Shown here: positions 52,635 to 63,804 of the stretch, one piece after another
Layout of the letters: the number at the start of each line of letters is the position of its first letter
Numbering within the stretch: position 1 is the first letter of the stretch
Origin: Lepidostoma basale
Lineage: Eukaryota > Arthropoda > Insecta > Trichoptera > Lepidostomatidae
Direction: 5' to 3'
NCBI GenBank assembly: GCA_022606425.2
Contig: JAHDVF020000510.1
Coordinates: forward strand, 310,001 to 374,000
Length of the DNA: 64,000 bases
Translations under genes and position numbers: made by a program
Notes under the pieces: model-generated
Seen by the model: only the letters and a program-made list of their open reading frames with translations
Databases searched by the model: none
Told to the model about the DNA's origin: nothing

Positions 52635-53108
52635 TATTTAATATGGAGTTTTACATCATTGTTCTAGAAACAATAAACTGGTTGTATTTTTTTTAATTAA
52701 TGCATTTCAACAATGGATAAATTTTCACCAAATCCTTGCATTAATATTCAGTTGTGTGTTTCATTTCCAACTCATTTATTTGGCGAGTTTACGTGCAGGC
52801 CGGATTTCCGGGGATTTCCCAAGGTCTATATATAAGATTTTCCGGAAAAAAGGGAGGCCAAACAAACCAGGAAGCGACGAGCCCTTCCTAGGATTCTTAA
52901 TCTCCTGAAAATTTAGCAGCCTGCAATTTGTACTGCAGGAAATGTTTTTGTAAGAAAATGTATTATTTTTAATACCTCATGAACTCTTAGGTTAAATATT
53001 TTCCATAAATAAGGCATACTCATATGTATTTTGATAAAATTAACGAAAATCGAAATGTCGGTAGAACAAGAAAATCGTAGCTAGAAAACATTCGGGAATG
53101 TATCAGTT
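52635..53108. other. No recognised element
   Basis: Mixed; 52790-52880 is GC-richer. No motif. Confidence 0.35.
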
Positions 53109-53109
53109 G

Positions 53110-53299
53110 TAGCACAATAACCCTGTTTGGTGCTGCTGAAGAGGATGAAAGTAGGAAAAATAATGTAGAAATAAGATCGCTTAGAAGAATATGAAAAAAA
53201 AACGGTATACCAAACGACGAAATAAACAAGAAATGTTGATGACAGATGATTGCATCATAAGCAAAATTGAAACAGGATACCTGATATGGTTTGGACATA
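53110..53299 (+). mobile_element. LINE A fragment, left of pogo-like MITE
   Basis: EEDESRKNNVEIRSLRRI, IPNDEINKKC, DDCIISKIETGYLIWFGHT. Interrupted at GGACATA, where the MITE sits. Confidence 0.87.
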
Positions 53300-53782
53300 C
53301 AGTGGAGCCTGGATAATTGGCATTCCAAGGGACCAGTTGGTCAATTATGGTCAATTAACCAGGTTTTTCAACCAGTTTCCAATTATCCAGGTCTAGATTG
53401 TGCTTTCGTTTATTAACCAGGTTTTGTAAGCACATAAACAGAAAAGCGATAAAAACAGTTCATGGATTGATCAAAATCTAGGCCGTTATATTTATGTTTG
53501 TGAAACATTGCGATCTAAAATGGACCACCTTCGATAAGCTCAGAACAAATACTGAGGAGTTCTCAGTTTACAGAGATCGAGAAGGCAGTACTCTCAAATT
53601 ATACAGGTCGAGAAAGCAGTACTCCCCAATTATAGAGGTTAAGGGCCAGAATGTTGAGTTCAATTAAACACGTTTCTTTTTTCCAATTAAAGAGGTTTTA
53701 GTGCTCCAAGGGGGTGGGACCGGAACTTTTCTGCCAATTAACCAGGTTCCAATTATCCAGGTATGTAACGAACGGTCTACTG
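53300..53782. mobile_element. Pogo/Tigger-like MITE
   Basis: Starts CAGTGGAGCCTGGATAATTGG and ends CCAATTATCCAGG..GTCTACTG, flanked by TA on both sides (53298-53299, 53783-53784). The style is that of pogo-clade Tc1/mariner elements. The interior repeats CCAATTA and CCAGGT motifs; no transposase frame. The right terminal repeat holds a 13-bp insert (53762-53774). Confidence 0.88.
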
Positions 53783-53834
53783 TATGTAACGAACGTACGA
53801 GAGAAAAATGTTTAAAATAATGTATAAAAGCAGT
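53783..53834 (+). mobile_element. LINE A fragment between MITE and LINE E
   Basis: TGTAACGAACGTACGAGAG to AAAAGCAGT, continuing ERM..KMFKIMYKSS. Confidence 0.85.
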
Positions 53835-54039
53835 ACTTCTCTCCACTTAACTCCAGTGTAAAGTAGAGGGATGTCGGGAAGTTGGTAGAAGGCAGCTGTC
53901 CTGGCTCCGGAACATCAAAGAGTGGACAAGAATAACAAGAGTTCAGAACCTGTTCCTAGTGGCAAAGGACAGAGATACCTTTGCTAGAATGATCGCCAAC
54001 GTTGGGGGGACCTGTCACGGCAGCAAAAGAAGAAGATAC
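53835..54039 (+). mobile_element. LINE E fragment nested in LINE A with target duplication
   Basis: Bounded by AAGCAGT at 53828-53834 and 54040-54046. Contains VEGCREVGRRQLSWLRNIKE, FLVAKDRDTFARMIANVGGT and a GGCAGCAAAAGAAGAAGA tail. About 205 bp. Confidence 0.9.
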
Positions 54040-54122
54040 AAGCAGTGTGAGTGGAAAGAGAAGCCGTGGAAGATTAAGAAAAGCATGGCATGACCAAATT
54101 AATCAAATACTAAAGGGATTAC
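54040..54122 (+). mobile_element. LINE A fragment, right of LINE E
   Basis: SSVSGKRSRGRLRKAWHDQI NQILKG; ends before the NRRACM region. Confidence 0.88.
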
Positions 54123-54124
54123 AT

Positions 54125-54462
54125 TTAAATGGGCAACATGACTAAACTTGTCTTACGCAAACAGCGACAAATTTTGTCAGGAAATTGACAATTTTCCATC
54201 CCAATTGCATATTTAAATATTATCGTATGTACTTACCCAAAATACTATTTCCGCATTGTTCCGAATAGAGGTTTCACTGCAGTGAAGTTAGCAGACTAAC
54301 TGCAGCCCTGGGACCAATCAGCGAAGTCTTCAGTAGTCTCACTGCGCCCGAGGGAGACGGGTATAATAATTAAAGCTTTACCGTTATGTGGTTTACGTGC
54401 GTGCGAGTGAAAAGGAAACACTTTTTGTGACGATATCACTTCCAATATTTTATATATATGTA
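54125..54462. other. No recognised element
   Basis: The open frame that enters the next LINE A starts here at 54388, but the first 25 codons have no similarity to it. Confidence 0.4.
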
Positions 54463-54960
54463 ATTCACAATGGAGTTCTGGTCCCAACCCTAATGTATGG
54501 AAGCGAAGCATGGAACTGGCAGAAGAAGGATGAGAGTAGAATAAATGCGGTAGAGATGAGGTCCCTAAGACGTATGTGTGGTAGAACGATATACGACAGA
54601 ATCTCAAATGCTGATATAAGAAAGGAATGTAGAGCGGAAGAAGGTATAATGAACAAAATTATGAAAGGATCGCTGCGTTGGTTCGGACATATGGAACGCA
54701 TGGATGGAGAAAGAATGGTTAAGAAAGTATACGTTAATGATGTAAATGGGGTACGAAGTCGAGGCAGACCGAGGAAAACATGGCATGACCAAATTAATCA
54801 AATTTTAAAGGTTGGTCATGTTAGAAGTCAGAGGAATCGACGTGCGTGTATGACCTCGTTGTATGAATGTGGGGAAGCTAGAGAGGTTTGCCAGGATAGA
54901 GTAGTGTGGCGGTCCATTCTCTCTGCCCCCTGCGGGAAACGGCGTGATGGTTTGTTGTTG
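54463..54960 (+). pseudogene. LINE A C-terminus, best-preserved copy, GTT-tailed
   Basis: IHNGVLVPTLMYGSEAWNWQ, INAVEMRSLRRMCGRTIYDR, KECRAEEGIMNKIMKGSLRW, FGHMERMDGERMVKKVYVND, RSRGRPRKTWHDQINQILKV and RNRRACMTS, all in one frame. Two compensating indels change CMNVEE to YECGEA, and a deletion shortens SAYPCGET to SAPCGK. Ends at TGATGGTTTGTTGTTG, beside the TA microsatellite. No RT core remains. Confidence 0.94.
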
Positions 54961-55186
<226 letters not shown>

Positions 55187-55189
55187 ATG

Positions 55190-55412
55190 CTCTTATCAGA
55201 AGGGCTATTTAAAACATTATATTTAAAATTTATAACCTAAACATGATGATGACAGCCCACCGTTACCACACTCCTTTCGTATATCAGAATACTGCGACTC
55301 CAGCTCTATTATTCCTTGCACTACTCCAACTTCATTTCTTTGACCGACTAACCACGACCTAAATTATTACCATCTTCCTTATAAATAATGACCCTTTACC
55401 ACTAAGTTATCC
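55190..55412. other. No recognised element
   Basis: No motif or repeat. Confidence 0.35.
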
Positions 55413-55414
55413 AC

Positions 55415-55860
55415 GGATGAAAGCAGGATAAACGCCGTAGAAATGAGATCACTAAGAAGAATGTGCGTGAAAACGTTGTATGATTGAATACCGAACGATG
55501 AAATAAGAAAGAAATGTAAGGCAGATGACTGCATCATGAATAAAATTAAAAAAAGGATCCCTGAGATGGTTCGGACATATGGAACGAATGGATGAGAGTA
55601 GAATGGTTAAAAAGTTGTACACAAGCAGCGTGAGTGAGAAAAGAAGCCGAGGACGACCGAGGAAAACATGGCATGACCAAATTAATCAATTACTTAAAGG
55701 CGGCCACATTCGAAGTCGGAATAATCGACGTGCGTGCATGGTACGATGTATGAATGTAGAGGAATCCCGAGAGGTATGCCAGGACAGGCTAGTGTGGCGA
55801 CCTATCCTCTCTGCCTACCCCTCCGGGGAAATGGCGTGATGGTTAGTTAGTTAGTTAGTT
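55415..55860 (+). mobile_element. LINE A fragment, TTAG-tailed
   Basis: INAVEMRSLRRMCVKTLYD, then a stop, IPNDEIRKKCKADDCIMNKI, then 55579-55839 MERMDESRMVKKLYTSSVSE, RPRKTWHDQINQLLKGGHIR, CMNVEESREVCQDRLVWRPI and SAYPSGEMA. Tail TTAGTTAGTTAGTTAG. Confidence 0.95.
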
Positions 55861-55864
55861 TATC

Positions 55865-56008
55865 CACCATCATTCAGTCCTTTACCCCTCCCGCAATCAA
55901 TGCGCACAAAAAGAAATCCTCCCCGATAGCCCACTACGTACTCCGCCAAACAAAATGGTCTCACGCAGGACGCTACCTCATACCCCAACTCCATCCAGGC
56001 ACTGCTCC
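55865..56008. other. No recognised element
   Basis: Pyrimidine-rich CTCC-type sequence, not repeated elsewhere. Confidence 0.35.
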
Positions 56009-56009
56009 T

Positions 56010-56702
56010 CTTATCTTTTCAGAGTTTTCAGAAATCCCAATGTGCTCAGAGTCCTATACAACGCGTTGGTTCGGAGCAGACTCGAAAGTGGTTCTGTGAT
56101 ATGGAGTCCTCACGAGGCGAGATATTCCGTTATGCTGGAGAGAGTTCAGAAAAAAATTCTGAGGTATCTCTACATGAGGGAGTATGGTAGTTATCCGTGG
56201 CTCTATCCCACGGCATTTCTTTTGGGAATGCTCGGAACCAATTCTTTACAGCTTTGAAGAGATGGACATCTCATAACCCATTTCTTTAAATTAATCAGGG
56301 GATATTTCGAGAACTCGGCAGTGCTAGAGGGTGTTGGTCTTTTTGTCCCTGATAGATTTCTCCGACAGCGACAGCACATATTGTTTTACCAACCGGCCAC
56401 CGGAACCAATCTGCCTCTGGTGACACCGGTGGGAAGAGCAATTAGTCTGCTGAACGCGGTCTCCTCGGAGATCGACGTCTTTTATATTAGTAAAGGTACG
56501 TTCAGGGGAGAAATACTCTTGACTTTAGAAAGTATGTTGTCTTCCTAATGTCTAACCATCTCTAATGCGTTCATGGTACTTTGTTGTATTTTTATAATAT
56601 TTTACCTGTACTCAATAGATGCCTTAAACATTTTCCTGTTTGTAATGTCTTTTGAGTTAATAAACTGATTTGATTTGATTTGATTGATTTGATTTGATCT
56701 TC
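56010..56702 (+). mobile_element. LINE B, best-preserved copy
   Basis: Frame 55955-56257: VLYNALVRSRLESGSVIWSP, MLERVQKKILRYLYMREYGS, YPWLYPTAFLLGMLGTNSLQ; then, shifted, LITHFFKLIRGYFENSAVLE and 56321-56548 LFVPDRFLRQRQH, NLPLVTPVGRAISLLNAVSS, LESMLSS stop. Tail TTTGATTTGATTTGATTG at 56667-56698. One frameshift near 56260. Confidence 0.95.
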
Positions 56703-56744
56703 CCCTCGGGAACAGACTTTTTTTATAAATACAATCCCAACCCT

Positions 56745-56955
56745 AACTGGTCTTCCATTCCTTGACAATAATGTAAGACTTTATCATAAACCCTAAATCC
56801 CCCCTCGCCCTCTTTTGGAGGGACACTCCGGGCCATACATTTAGCCTCATTATAAAACAACTACCAAATCGCATTCCAACAATGTTTCCTACAGACGTAA
56901 GAGGAATAGCCATTAGAGCTGAACCTCTGTAAGCCAGAAGATCCAAGTCCAAGTC
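56745..56955. repeat. Repeat related to MITE at 7023
   Basis: Shares CATTCCAACAATGTTTCCTA, GAATAGCCATTAGAGCTGAA and CCTCTGTAAGCCAG with the interior of 7023-7239. No terminal inverted repeat is visible here. Confidence 0.55.
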
Positions 56956-56997
56956 CAGGTCCAAGGTATAGGATGTGGCGTGATGGTAAGAGAGCTT

Positions 56998-57085
56998 TTT
57001 AAAACTAACTAACTAACCATCACGCCGTCTCCCCGAAAGGGTAAGCAGAAAGAATGGACTGTCACACATTTACTGTTGCGGCGCT
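56998..57085 (-). mobile_element. LINE A terminal fragment
   Basis: Antisense tail AACTAACTAACTAACC and GCCGTCTCCCCGAAAGGGT. Confidence 0.85.
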
Positions 57086-57089
57086 CCAT

Positions 57090-58055
57090 CCTTCTCTTTT
57101 CGCCCCGCGGGAGACGCGGTGTGATGCGTTGCGAACCTCATCGCCACCAATAGGCATCTCCCGCGCACACTTTAATCGTCCAACACCCATAAAATAAATC
57201 TAAAACAAATAATATAAAATACAATGATATAAAACAAAATAAAAATAATTTAACACAAAATGCTATTTTTAGATGGTGCACATATTGTCTATTTAAATTA
57301 TGTTCCACGTATCCACCGTTATTTAATTTAGCACATAATGTAACAACACATCATGTTTTTTTCGATGTTGCACATGTTGACATGGACGATCCGGACTTTT
57401 GTGTTTATTTAATTTATGTTACACGTATCCACCGTTTTTTTAAAGTAGCTGTAATTAGGCAATTATCCAGCAAGAACTTAAAAATAATATTGAAGAAATT
57501 ATTCAAATTTTCATTGGAACAAATGAAAAATTTATTTTGACACCTGTCAAAATTCTTTATAAAAACGAAAAAACTTATATAATTTTAACAGCAAAACAGT
57601 ACAAACGTATTACGTGTCACAATTAACTATTATAAAGTGCGGCAACAATTAAATTGACCAAAACAATTCACTTATATACGAAATGTTTCCAAATTTACAG
57701 GAGCACCACATGAACCAAACCAAATTTTCAAAATCAGGAGCTTTTTAATAAATTTATTAAATAGCTTTACAACGTCCGATATGATACTAAATTACATCGC
57801 GTATCGCGAATGACTATAATAATATATGTCTCGAGAAATTTATATCGCCCGGTATGATTCAGTGCCGTTTATCTCGCGACACTTATTGCAAGAGAGCTGA
57901 GATTTACGGCGGTCCTACAATCGACACTTATTACATAATGTACTGCGCTTAATGCCGTGACAAGGTAATGGGGTGAGGCGTATGTATTCAATTGTACAGT
58001 TAACAAATGCAGAAAGCAAACAAATTGAAATAAACCAGCAGTAAGCGAGTTTTGC
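57090..58055. other. No recognised element; short duplication inside
   Basis: Two copies of a TATTTAA.TTATGTTCCACG and TATCCACCGTT block at 57290 and 57408, about 118 bp apart. Otherwise AT-rich with a GC-richer part at 57075-57170. Confidence 0.4.
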
Positions 58056-58059
58056 GGCT

Positions 58060-58590
58060 AACAAAGTGAGCTTTAAAAATAGTTATTGTAAACAAAAAAA
58101 TTAATAATGAAAGCGAAATGGCCTTTCACAATTGAGTTCTGGTCACAACCCTTATCTTTGGAAGCGAAGCATGGAACTGGTAGAAGAAGAATGAGGGCAG
58201 AATAAATGCGGTACAGATGAGGTCCTTAAGACGTATGTGCGGTAGAACGATTTACGATAGATTTTCAATGTTGGTATAAGAAAGGAATGTAGAGCGGAAA
58301 AACGTATTATGAACAAATTTTTGAAAGGATAACGATGTAAATGGAGTACGGAGTCGAGGTAGAAAGAGGAAAACATGGCATGATCAAATTAATTTGGTCC
58401 TTTAGGTCCTTTAACCTTTAGGTTGGTCATGTTAGAAGTCGGAGGAATCAACGATCGTGTATGACTCGTTGTATGAATGTGGAGGAAGCTAGAGAGGTGT
58501 GTCAGGATATAGTGGTGTGGCGGTCCATTCTCTCTGCCTAAGGCGAAACGGCGTGATGGTTTTCCGTTGTTGTTGTTGTTGTATTGTTTC
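58060..58590 (+). mobile_element. LINE A fragment, GTT-tailed type
   Basis: ALKIVIVNKK, MKAKWPFTIEFWSQPLSL (frameshifted), [51 protein letters not shown]. Tail GGTTTTCCGTTGTTGTTGTTG. Confidence 0.92.
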
Positions 58591-58599
58591 TTGATGTAA

Positions 58600-59290
58600 A
58601 ACTCCATATTAAATGATTAATACGAATGAAAACGTCAGTTTTATAAAAGTATAGAACCTCTAGAAAACGTACGTATATATAATACGGAGTTTTACACCAT
58701 TGCTTAAGAAACAATAAATATAAAATCGATATACCTAAATTAATTCTAATGGAAACGTTTATTTTATAGTTCTATTTAATTTTATGAGAATAACATGTTT
58801 CGCCTTGCTAAGTCATATCAAATGTAATAAAATATGACACCATTGTTCAAGAAACAATATACTATATATTAAATTTCTAATGAATATGCCAATTTTATAG
58901 GATATGTTATGGGAATGACATGTTTCGCAATGCATTATCAAATGTAATAAGATAAATCTTCTAGTAAACAAATGCTTGATAGAATGATCTGTTTCGCCTT
59001 GCTTAGACATTATCTGATGTGTGATAATAATAAAAAACATACAGAAAACAGATGATTTTATTTGTATTCATTATTTTATATTGAGTTTTAGACCATTGTT
59101 CAAGAAACAATAAATATAAAAACTATTAAAATTTATTCTTATAAAAACGTATATTTTATAGATCTATTTTATTTTATGGTAATAACGTGTTACGTCTGCT
59201 ATGGCTTCGTCAATTATAAAAAAAAAACATTTATAAAATAGATGCTTTTTCGTATTAATTATTTAATATACACTTTTGTATAAGAAACAA
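58600..59290 (-). repeat. HHR-e degenerate array, about four units
   Basis: Four minus-strand cores at about 58793-58812, 58918-58937, 58990-59010 and 59172-59192 alternate with GAAACAATAAATATAAAA and ATTTTATAG blocks. Recurring words are CCATTGTTCAAGAAACAATA (58690, 58835, 59095) and AACATGTTTCGCCTTGC. Spacing varies from about 70 to 190 bp. Confidence 0.65.
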
Positions 59291-59299
59291 AAAATAAGT

Positions 59300-60150
59300 T
59301 ATAATTGTATTACTATAAGATGAGTACTTGAATTTGTTTGACAAGAAAATTAAATTGTTTACTCCCAGCATAATTGAATTCGGAACAAATTTGAAAATAA
59401 ACTGACAGCTGATGTCAGAAGCGACACAAAGTCGTTGATTCGAAGTTCAGACAGTTGACACTAGTTTTAAATATAGAATACGAGAGTTCATTGAAGATAA
59501 GCACCGGTTTACAGCTGTTTTGTTGGCGGCTGGGGTTAATGGGGGTAAGGCAGTTGTCAACTGTCAAAATAATTTGTCAAATACTATATAAATGATTAGA
59601 CAGCTCACAGCCCGGAGGCGAGAAAGAGATTTAAATGTTTTGATTACAAATACAAGGAATATGTAACAGTAAGAAAGGGATCATTAGAACAGTTTTAATG
59701 AATCAGAATGCATTTTTAAGAATTAAAACAATATTTTTTCCATTTCTTCTATGTTCGCCATACTTTGTGTGGAAGACGTTTTATTTGTCTTTTTATTTTT
59801 TATATACTTTGTATATACAACACTAACTTTAAAAAATATATATATCTGCTAAAATTATACCTATACATAAATTATGTAATTATATATATGTTAACCACCT
59901 TATTTAAAAAGATCATTCATTTAGTAAAGATATTGGCGTTGAAATTTTGCATGTTAATAATAGAAATATAACTACTAGAAATTTTAGAAGTTAAAAAAGC
60001 AATATCAGATAAAGAAAATATTATGAATATATAAATAATCAAATAAATTTAAGTCCAATCATTGATTTATTTACTTTGACGTTAGTGATTACCTGAACCC
60101 CAATAAGAACTTTAAATTATTATTTTAAATTTTTAATTGAATCATAATAT
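59300..60150. other. No recognised element
   Basis: A TTCGCCATACTTTGTGTGGAAG word at 59755 resembles the HHR-a flank. Otherwise AT-rich. Confidence 0.35.
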
Positions 60151-60154
60151 TTAT

Positions 60155-60285
60155 TCAGAAAAATCGACAAACGTGCGTGTCACGATGTATTAATGTAGAG
60201 GAAGCTAAAGAAGCATGTCAGGACAGAGCAGTATGGCGGTCCACCATCTCTGTCTACCCTTCGGTTAATTAGTTAGTTACTTTAA
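60155..60285 (+). mobile_element. LINE A 3' fragment
   Basis: CHDVLM-like: RRTNVRVTRCINVEEAKEAC, QDRAVWRSTISVYP, then TTAATTAGTTAGTTA. Confidence 0.85.
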
Positions 60286-60289
60286 AAAA

Positions 60290-60600
60290 ATTAATAAAAT
60301 GCTACCAACTCCAAGGAGCTTATTGAATATGCTTAATAAATATTTTTGTTGTGTGCATTGTTATTCACTTATACCTAGTAAACCTTATAACGTTAATGTA
60401 TATTTCTGAGTAATTTATATTTCTGAACTTATTACTTATCTATTTATCTATTTTTCTCTATTTGTATTTCTTAGAATGTTGCTATTTCAAAGGTAAACAT
60501 TTGTCCCAATTATCCCTTTCCTTCTCGCATCCCCTACTCTGATTTCACCGTTTATTATTACATATACGAGTACACCTAAGAATTTTATGTTTGTTTAGTT
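60290..60600. other. No recognised element
   Basis: AT-rich, no motif. Confidence 0.35.
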
Positions 60601-60604
60601 GTAA

Positions 60605-60990
60605 TACTGCCCTGATTTCATTTATTAATTTTATTTCATTTATTTATTTTAAACATATCTAAAGCATTACAGAATTCTTTTTCCAATACACTAAAGATAC
60701 AAGTTAGAGATACACAATAATAAGTAATACATAATAGATTAATAAAAAGCATGACAAATTAATAAAATAAATATACCATACAATAATTATAATAAAGATA
60801 GTACTTCCCTCAGATGAGCCAAACTATCACAAAATATGTCAAACTCCGAGGTGATACGATAAAGCAAAGATATTGCTTTAAATACCGGCATAACCATTGG
60901 CAGGTTGGTTCTGCATCGTGGGAGATAAAACAATCTATGGCCCCTTTTTCGAAGATAATTATCAGGGACGAACAGACTGAGGGGTAGACA
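60605..60990 (-). mobile_element. LINE B2 3' fragment
   Basis: VCSSLIIIFEKGAIDCFI with shifted RTNLPMVMPVFKAISLL and VSPRSLTYFVIVWLI regions; the UTR ends AAATAAATAAATGAAAT. Confidence 0.88.
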
Positions 60991-61084
60991 GAGATGAAGC
61001 TTGGGTCCAAGCGAAACTAGTTGGCATCAATATAATAAACCTACCGTGGTTAAATACAAAGTGGTTTTATTTATATCTTCTTCT

Positions 61085-61715
61085 TCCCTTTTGGTAGACT
61101 CAGGAGTCTGTTATTTCAGGCGGGTCATCTTGAGATGCTGAACTCCAGCTTTCTCTCCACTGTTTCGGGGGTCTTCCTGGTCGGCGTTGCCCGTTTGGCG
61201 TTCCATGGAGAGCTATGCGTGGTATTCTATTTGAGCTCATCCTTTCTACGTGTTGATGCCAGTATCGCCGTCTTTGACGTCCCCATCTGACCACATCTTC
61301 GACCTCGCAGATTTCTCGGATTGCTGTATTCCTAACTCGATCACGTAGGGTCTTGCCAGCTATAGCGCGGAGTGTTTTCATCTCGGTTGTCCTGAGCATG
61401 CTCTTCGTCTTGACAGTGTCTGCCCTCGATTCAATGCCATATGTGAGGATTGGTCGCACACAGGTCTTGTAGATGCGTACCTTGCTGTCAGTCCTCATGT
61501 CCTTGTTTCTCCATATGCCATCTTTCAGGCAGCCTGCAACTGCTGCAACCCTATCCACCTGTGACCTTACTTATCTGGGGAGGTCATTAGAGCTGGTTAC
61601 TTCGCTTCCGAGATATCTGAATAGGTCCACCTGTTCAATTTCCTCCTGGCGTACGGAGACTTCGCATCTCAGTTGATTTCTTGCGAATGTCATACACTTC
61701 GTTTTTGGGATGGAT
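61085..61715 (-). mobile_element. LINE D, best-preserved copy
   Basis: Reads from an ISIPKTKCMTFARNQLRCEV segment (61715 downward), EIEQVDLFRYLGSEVTSSND, one stop near 61568, and then the open frame below. Ends in an AGAAGAAGATATAAATA tail on the minus strand. Confidence 0.93.
61100..61558 (-). pseudogene. LINE D reverse-transcriptase C-terminus, 152-codon open frame
   Basis: MDRVAAVAGCLKDGIWRNKD, VRIYKTCVRPILTYGIESRA, LRTTEMKTLRAIAGKTLRDR, VEDVVRWGRQRRRYWHQHVE, RMSSNRIPRIALHGTPNGQR and RPGRPPKQWRESWSSASQD, stop. The Met is internal: coding similarity continues upstream beyond a stop. The catalytic half is missing. Confidence 0.92.
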
Positions 61716-61719
61716 ATGA

Positions 61720-62245
61720 TCATGTTATAATATATAATTTTTTTTAATGTTTAACCACAAAGTGAGTGCTTTATATGAAGAATTAAACAAGTTTTGATTG
61801 TTGGTTGTGGAAGACGCTTATACAAAAGCCCGAGATATAATAAATTTAGTCTAGTAGTAAACTAAAGGCATATAATATGATTGTTCGCACTGCTGGCGAG
61901 TATGAAAACTGCAAAGTGAGAAATGCTTGTTGGCACGATTACCGAAAACAATGGAAGAGCGATTCTCCTCGAGCGTTTCATTACTCCGAACGGGTTTCCG
62001 GAAGATTTTGGAGGGAAAATACCCTGGGAGGGGCGCCTCCTCGCACCCACTTCAGGCACCGGTGCAGACACATTACAAGTGAATTGTGTAATTGCCCACA
62101 GGAATTGTCTTGGCGGAGTTACACCCTAATTGTACTCCTTCGCGAAACTAATTATACTATATTTTAAATAGGGCGACCATAATAAAAAAATCAGTTGCAT
62201 TTCAAGTTGCAGTTGCGACTTTACTTTGCAGACATTAACATTCTT
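61720..62245. other. No recognised element; two overlapping short frames
   Basis: 61877-62167 (96 aa) and 61923-62129 (68 aa) overlap in moderate-GC sequence. Neither shows a domain I recognise. If host coding sequence exists in this window, this is one of few candidates; unsupported for now. Confidence 0.3.
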
Positions 62246-62247
62246 AC

Positions 62248-62740
62248 CTAACTAACTAACTAACTAACCATCACGCCATTTCCCCGGAGGGGTAGGCAGC
62301 GAGGATGGATCGCCACACTGGCCTGTCCTGGCATACCTCTCTAGATTCCTCTACATCCATACATCGTACCATGCACGCACGTCGATTGATCCGACTTCAA
62401 ATGTGGCCGCCTTTTAGTAATTGATTAATTTTGTCATGCCATGTTTTCCTCGGTCGTCCTCGGCTTCTTTTCCCACTCACGCTGCTTGTGTACAACTTTT
62501 TAACCATTCTACTCTCATCAATTCGTTCCATATGTCCGAACCATCTCAGGGATCCTTTTTTAATTTTGTTCATGATCAGTCATCTGCTTTACATTTCTTT
62601 CTTATTTCATCGTTCGGTATTCTATCATACAACGTTTTCCTGCGCATTCTTCTTAGTGATCTCATTTCTACGGCGTTTATCCTGCTTTCATCCTTCTTTT
62701 GCCAGCTCCAAGCTTCACTTCCATACATGAGGGTTGGCAC
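62248..62740 (-). mobile_element. LINE A fragment, long
   Basis: Antisense tail (TAACTAACTAACTAACC), WRSSLLPTPP, CMDVEESREVCQD, RGRPRKTWHDKI, ERI..RVKKLYTSSVSGK, and 62773-62576 LMYGSEAWSWQKKDESRINA, VEMRSLRRMRRKTLYDRIPN, DEIRKKCKADD. Confidence 0.93.
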
Positions 62741-62825
62741 TACATTCTTACCTACTTTATTTATTCTTTCCACGTGACCAAACCATCTTAATGATCCTTT
62801 TTATTATTTGGTTCAAATAATTAAT
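62741..62825 (-). mobile_element. LINE A internal fragment, second copy
   Basis: Antisense KGSLRWFGHVERINKVGK, abutting the previous copy. A different subfamily piece. Confidence 0.75.
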
Positions 62826-62924
62826 GTTTTTAATTGAAATTTCTTGGTAGAGGTTCATTTTAAATAATGAAAACAAAAAAAATTATTCAAATTTTCTATA
62901 TTATTATGTTAGTAGTGTGTACTA

Positions 62925-63035
62925 TATTTAGTGTGCTTCCACTCGTGTTTACGTTCGACCGGTTTGACTGGTCTTTCGGCAGCAAGCTGCCGAAACCGGT
63001 CGATAATAAACACAAGTGGAAGCACACTTAATACA
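62925..63035. repeat. HHR-like palindrome
   Basis: Perfect hairpin TTTCGGCAGC/GCTGCCGAAA around 62981-63000 with CCGGTC on both sides, then arms GTGTTTA..TAAACAC and TGTGCTTCCACT..AGTGGAAGCACA. GAAACCGGTC fits the GAAAC-CG-GTC rule; the CTGATGA box reads CTGGTCT. Confidence 0.6.
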
Positions 63036-63084
63036 TAATAATAAAGAAATTTTGTATCAATTTTATTTTGTTTTCATTATTAGT

Positions 63085-63240
63085 TTGTTCATAACACTTT
63101 CATTCGCACGGCATTCACTTCTCACATTTTCATTCGACACTCTATCATACACATTTTACCACGTTCGTCTAAGAGATCTCATTTCTACTGCATTTATTCT
63201 ACTTTCATCCTTTTTTTGCCAATTCCTTATAATTCAAGTA
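63085..63240 (-). mobile_element. LINE A internal fragment
   Basis: Antisense NWQKKDESRINAVEMRSLRR, TWKMCMIECR and RMKVL; no tail. Confidence 0.87.
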
Positions 63241-63327
63241 TGATTTAGAAGAAGTACGTTAACATATTTTTAACAGATTAACTCACGTACTTCTAAGAGA
63301 ACTAATAAAAAAATACATAGTTTTATT

Positions 63328-63800
63328 AAAACTAACTAACTAACCATCACGCCGTCTCCTCGAAGGGATGCAGAAAGAATGGACTGATCACTTTTCTTTC
63401 CTGACATATTTCTCTCGCTTCCTCAACATTCATACATCTTGTCATACATGCGCGTCGATTTCTCTGACTCCTCACATGGCATTCAATATTTGATTTATTT
63501 GATCATGCCAAGTTTTCCTCAGTCTTCCTCAATTTCTGGTTCCATTTACATCGTTAACATATAATTTTTTACCATTATTTATTCATTCTTTCTTTCCATA
63601 TGTCCAAACCATCTTAATGATCCCTTCATTATTTTGTTCACAACACCACCATTCGCACCGCATTCACATCTTTTATTTTCATTCGACACTCTATCATACA
63701 CAGAGTATTCACACATTCGTCTAAGGGATCTCATTTCTACTGCATTTATTCTACTTTCATCCTTCTTTTGCCAGTTCCACGCTTCGCTTCCCTAGTTTTA
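63328..63800 (-). mobile_element. LINE A fragment
   Basis: Antisense tail (AACTAACTAACTAACC), SILSASLR, CMNVEEAREICQ, RRACMTRCM-like, NGTRN.GRLRKTWHDQI, MKGSLRWFGHMER and NAVEMRSLRRMC, ESEAWNWQKK. Frameshifts break it into short pieces. Confidence 0.92.
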
Positions 63801-63804
63801 TTAT

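Noticed and set aside
61877..62167. 96-codon open frame as a possible host exon
   Set aside because: Two overlapping frames of similar length compete and neither shows a known motif; I cannot support either.
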